The position numbers and the translations under genes were made by a program. This document shows positions 29,963 through 30,000 of a stretch of DNA of 30,000 nt, piece after piece. The notes under the pieces were generated by a model. That model was given only the letters and a program-made list of their open reading frames with translations, was not told where the DNA came from and did no database searches. The DNA comes from Eimeria necatrix. Its lineage: Eukaryota; Apicomplexa; Conoidasida; Eucoccidiorida; Eimeriidae. The DNA lies in NCBI RefSeq assembly GCF_000499385.1, contig NW_013653043.1, forward strand, positions 1-30,000. Reading direction: 5' to 3'. Within the stretch, counting starts at the first letter, position 1, and each line of letters opens with the position of its first letter.

Positions 29963-30000
29963 CCCAGTAAGTGCTATGAGGCTTTGGGGAGCGGCAGGGG

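Noticed and set aside
1..30000. tRNA or rRNA genes, transposase or reverse transcriptase remnants
   Set aside because: I saw no cloverleaf with conserved A/B boxes, no rRNA core sequences and no retroelement motifs on either strand. A covariance-model search would be needed to exclude small RNAs fully.

Overview
The window looks like nuclear DNA of an Eimeria-type coccidian apicomplexan. Three things point there: AAACCCT/TTTAGGG telomere-type heptamers scattered through almost every intron, very abundant (CAG)n/(CTG)n tracts that read as poly-Ala, poly-Gln, poly-Ser or poly-Leu depending on frame, and small conserved exons lying between blocks of simple repeat. The species cannot be told from the sequence. 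Every gene I could support lies on the minus strand, so the window is best read from 30 kb down to 1.

Layout in + coordinates. 1-2852: a membrane-anchored SAM-dependent methyltransferase (OMS1/METTL7 type), seven exons, running off the left edge. 2853-4516: repeats, including a very long palindrome and a 29-bp tandem array. 4517-12957: RFC1, the large subunit of the clamp loader replication factor C, rebuilt here as 15 exons in phase, except for one break where an exon of roughly 40 residues seems to be missing. 12958-14523: repeats, including a 10-bp CTAGC-type satellite. 14524 to about 19674: a RING-finger and Gln-rich coiled-coil protein in at least seven exons. 19937-20871: short exon-like segments of an unidentified gene. 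20998-22240: a GCATGCATGCAG satellite. 22752-25455: a major-facilitator transporter resembling the apicomplexan amino-acid transporters (ApiAT); its apparent frameshift is removed exactly by a 97-nt GC-AG intron. 25456-26650: CAG/CTG-rich sequence. 26650-29700: largely repeat-free sequence with no gene I can name. 29730-29960: a GC-rich repeat.

Most coordinates come from matching conserved peptides to splice sites and checking that codon phase carries across each junction. This exposed the most interesting point in the window. Telomere-type repeats are not just intron filler. In 12 of 21 mapped acceptors of the two best-resolved genes plus the RING gene, the intron ends with a TTTAGGGTTTG block followed by a short spacer and CAG. 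The two acceptors with the repeat in the opposite orientation nearby carry an ordinary pyrimidine tract. Several donors are GC rather than GT and start directly inside the repeat (GCAAACCCTAAA). (CTG)nCAG tracts and a GTACGTACA repeat appear to be used as acceptors in the same way.

The genes do not form a pathway: clamp loading at replication forks, a probably mitochondrial or other membrane methyltransferase, a putative ubiquitin ligase, and a transporter. They share repeat architecture, not function. All gene models are inferred by eye; no transcript or database evidence was available.
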